6,098 nt of DNA from CAZCBN01 sp964496975 (GTDB taxonomy: Bacteria > Planctomycetota > Phycisphaerae > Phycisphaerales > UBA1924). The notes under the pieces are model-generated. The model saw nothing but the letters and a program-made list of their open reading frames with translations, was not told where the DNA came from and ran no database searches. The position numbers were made by a program, and so were the translations under genes. Shown here piece after piece: positions 5,698 through 6,098 of this stretch (position 1 is its first letter; every line of letters starts with the position of its first letter). The DNA is taken from NCBI GenBank assembly GCA_964496975.1, contig CAZCBN010000162.1, positions 1 to 6,098 on the forward strand, in the 5' to 3' direction.

Positions 5698-5773
5698 CTC
5701 GCCGACCAATGGTCCGACGGGGCGGCGTCCGCGTCGCCCTCTGTTGATCGCCCACCCTTTGCCGAGGCCGCGC

Positions 5774-6098
5774 GTGCTGACTTTCGCCGAAACATCGCTG
5801 ACGTCCTACCTCCCGATCGGCCTGATGGTGGTGGCCGCGCTGACCTTCGCCGTGGGCAACCTCGTGCTGACGTCGCTCCTGGGTCCTCGGCGGCTCGGGA
5901 AGACGAAGGGCATCGCGTACGAGTCGGGCATGAACCCGCTGACCTCGTCGCGCAAGCGGTTCAATGTGCGGTTCTACCTCATCGCGATGGTCTTCCTGGT
6001 CTTTGATGTTGAGGTGGTCTTCCTCTACCCCTGGGCCGCGACGTTCGCCAACCTGGACCCGCTCACCGACCAGTCGCTGCTCTGGCTCTCCCGCATCC
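5774..6098 (+). CDS. nuoA: NADH-quinone oxidoreductase subunit A (3' end cut by window)
   Basis: Small membrane subunit of respiratory complex I, which couples NADH oxidation and quinone reduction to proton pumping; it sits beside the quinone-site subunits. The first 108 residues are present. Visible: a first membrane segment at about 12-36, the conserved loop YESGMNP at 49-55 (Ser where many NuoA have Cys), RFNVRFYLIAMVFLVFDVE at 62-80, and the signature VVFLYPWA at 81-88. Asp78 and Glu80 correspond to the conserved Asp79 and Glu81 of E. coli NuoA. A third membrane segment is expected beyond the window edge. No ATG fits; the GTG at 5774 is chosen because GAGG lies six bases before it and it leaves a normal-length N-terminus. 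A TTG at 5759 is a weaker alternative. It is divergent from groEL and is probably the first gene of a nuo operon continuing to the right. Confidence 0.94.
   Translation, partial: MLTFAETSLTSYLPIGLMVVAALTFAVGNLVLTSLLGPRRLGKTKGIAYESGMNPLTSSRKRFNVRFYLIAMVFLVFDVEVVFLYPWAATFANLDPLTDQSLLWLSRI

Larger units (their letters stand above)
5301..5773. other. Divergent intergenic region between groEL (minus) and nuoA (plus)
   Basis: This 473-base stretch carries no convincing gene. Frames are open in several directions, but their products are rich in Arg, Pro, Gly and Ala and match no family, as expected of GC-rich spacer. It should hold both the groEL promoter and the nuo operon promoter. Seen in it: the groEL Shine-Dalgarno (AAGGAG near 5315), a 15-base palindrome at 5552-5566, a TATACT box at 5692-5697 and GAGG at 5764-5767 before nuoA. 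I found no CIRCE repeat, tRNA or riboswitch-like structure. Confidence 0.6.

Noticed and set aside
3576..5795. A 739-residue GroEL with a long N-terminal extension
   Set aside because: The family start MAAKDLVF at 5300 has a Shine-Dalgarno, and the extension is translated GC-rich spacer without any domain or signal peptide.

Overview
This is a GC-rich bacterial window of six genes read on the minus strand and one divergent gene at the right edge read on the plus strand. Two chaperonin (GroEL) paralogues, a GroES, a DedA-family membrane protein, a PAPS-type sulfotransferase, a small four-helix-bundle protein and the start of NuoA are all recognisable from conserved motifs. High GC, GTG starts, several GroEL copies with atypical tails, a free-standing four-helix-bundle gene and the NuoA style suggest a Planctomycetota-like (possibly Phycisphaerae-like) organism. 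That assignment is an inference and is not proven by any single marker here.

Reading the minus strand from right to left: a complete solitary groEL (5300-3576, 574 aa) is followed by a 222-base gap holding a small hairpin and 13-base tandem repeats. Next come dedA (3353-2646) and a sulfotransferase (2649-1675), which overlap by ATGA. After 69 bases comes groES (1605-1315), then a 443-base cassette with a four-helix-bundle gene (1270-884), then a second, more divergent groEL (847 to the left edge, cut by the window at residue 282). To the right of the solitary groEL lie 473 bases without a convincing gene. They carry a 15-base palindrome and a possible -10 box, and precede nuoA (5774 onward, plus strand, cut by the right edge), presumably the first gene of a respiratory complex I operon.

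The most interesting structure is the cassette between groES and the groES-linked groEL. The four-helix-bundle gene is bracketed by a perfect 18-base inverted repeat, which is the inner part of two facing arrays of four degenerate 7-base units. Removing 865-1307 would leave a 24-base groES-groEL spacer, normal for a groESL operon. The arms would pair in the transcript into a strong stem that covers the Shine-Dalgarno of the four-helix-bundle gene and contains its stop codon. This recalls the intervening sequences of 23S rRNA, where members of this protein family were first found.

The two GroELs appear specialised. The groES-linked copy keeps the usual hydrophobic apical GroES/substrate site but has several changes around the ATP site. 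The solitary copy keeps every ATP-site residue checked, but has an 18-residue insertion in the equatorial domain near a known inter-ring contact, a lysine where E. coli has Glu461, an Asn at the Tyr203 position and a His-rich, Gly-Met tail. No CIRCE element was seen near any of the chaperonin genes.
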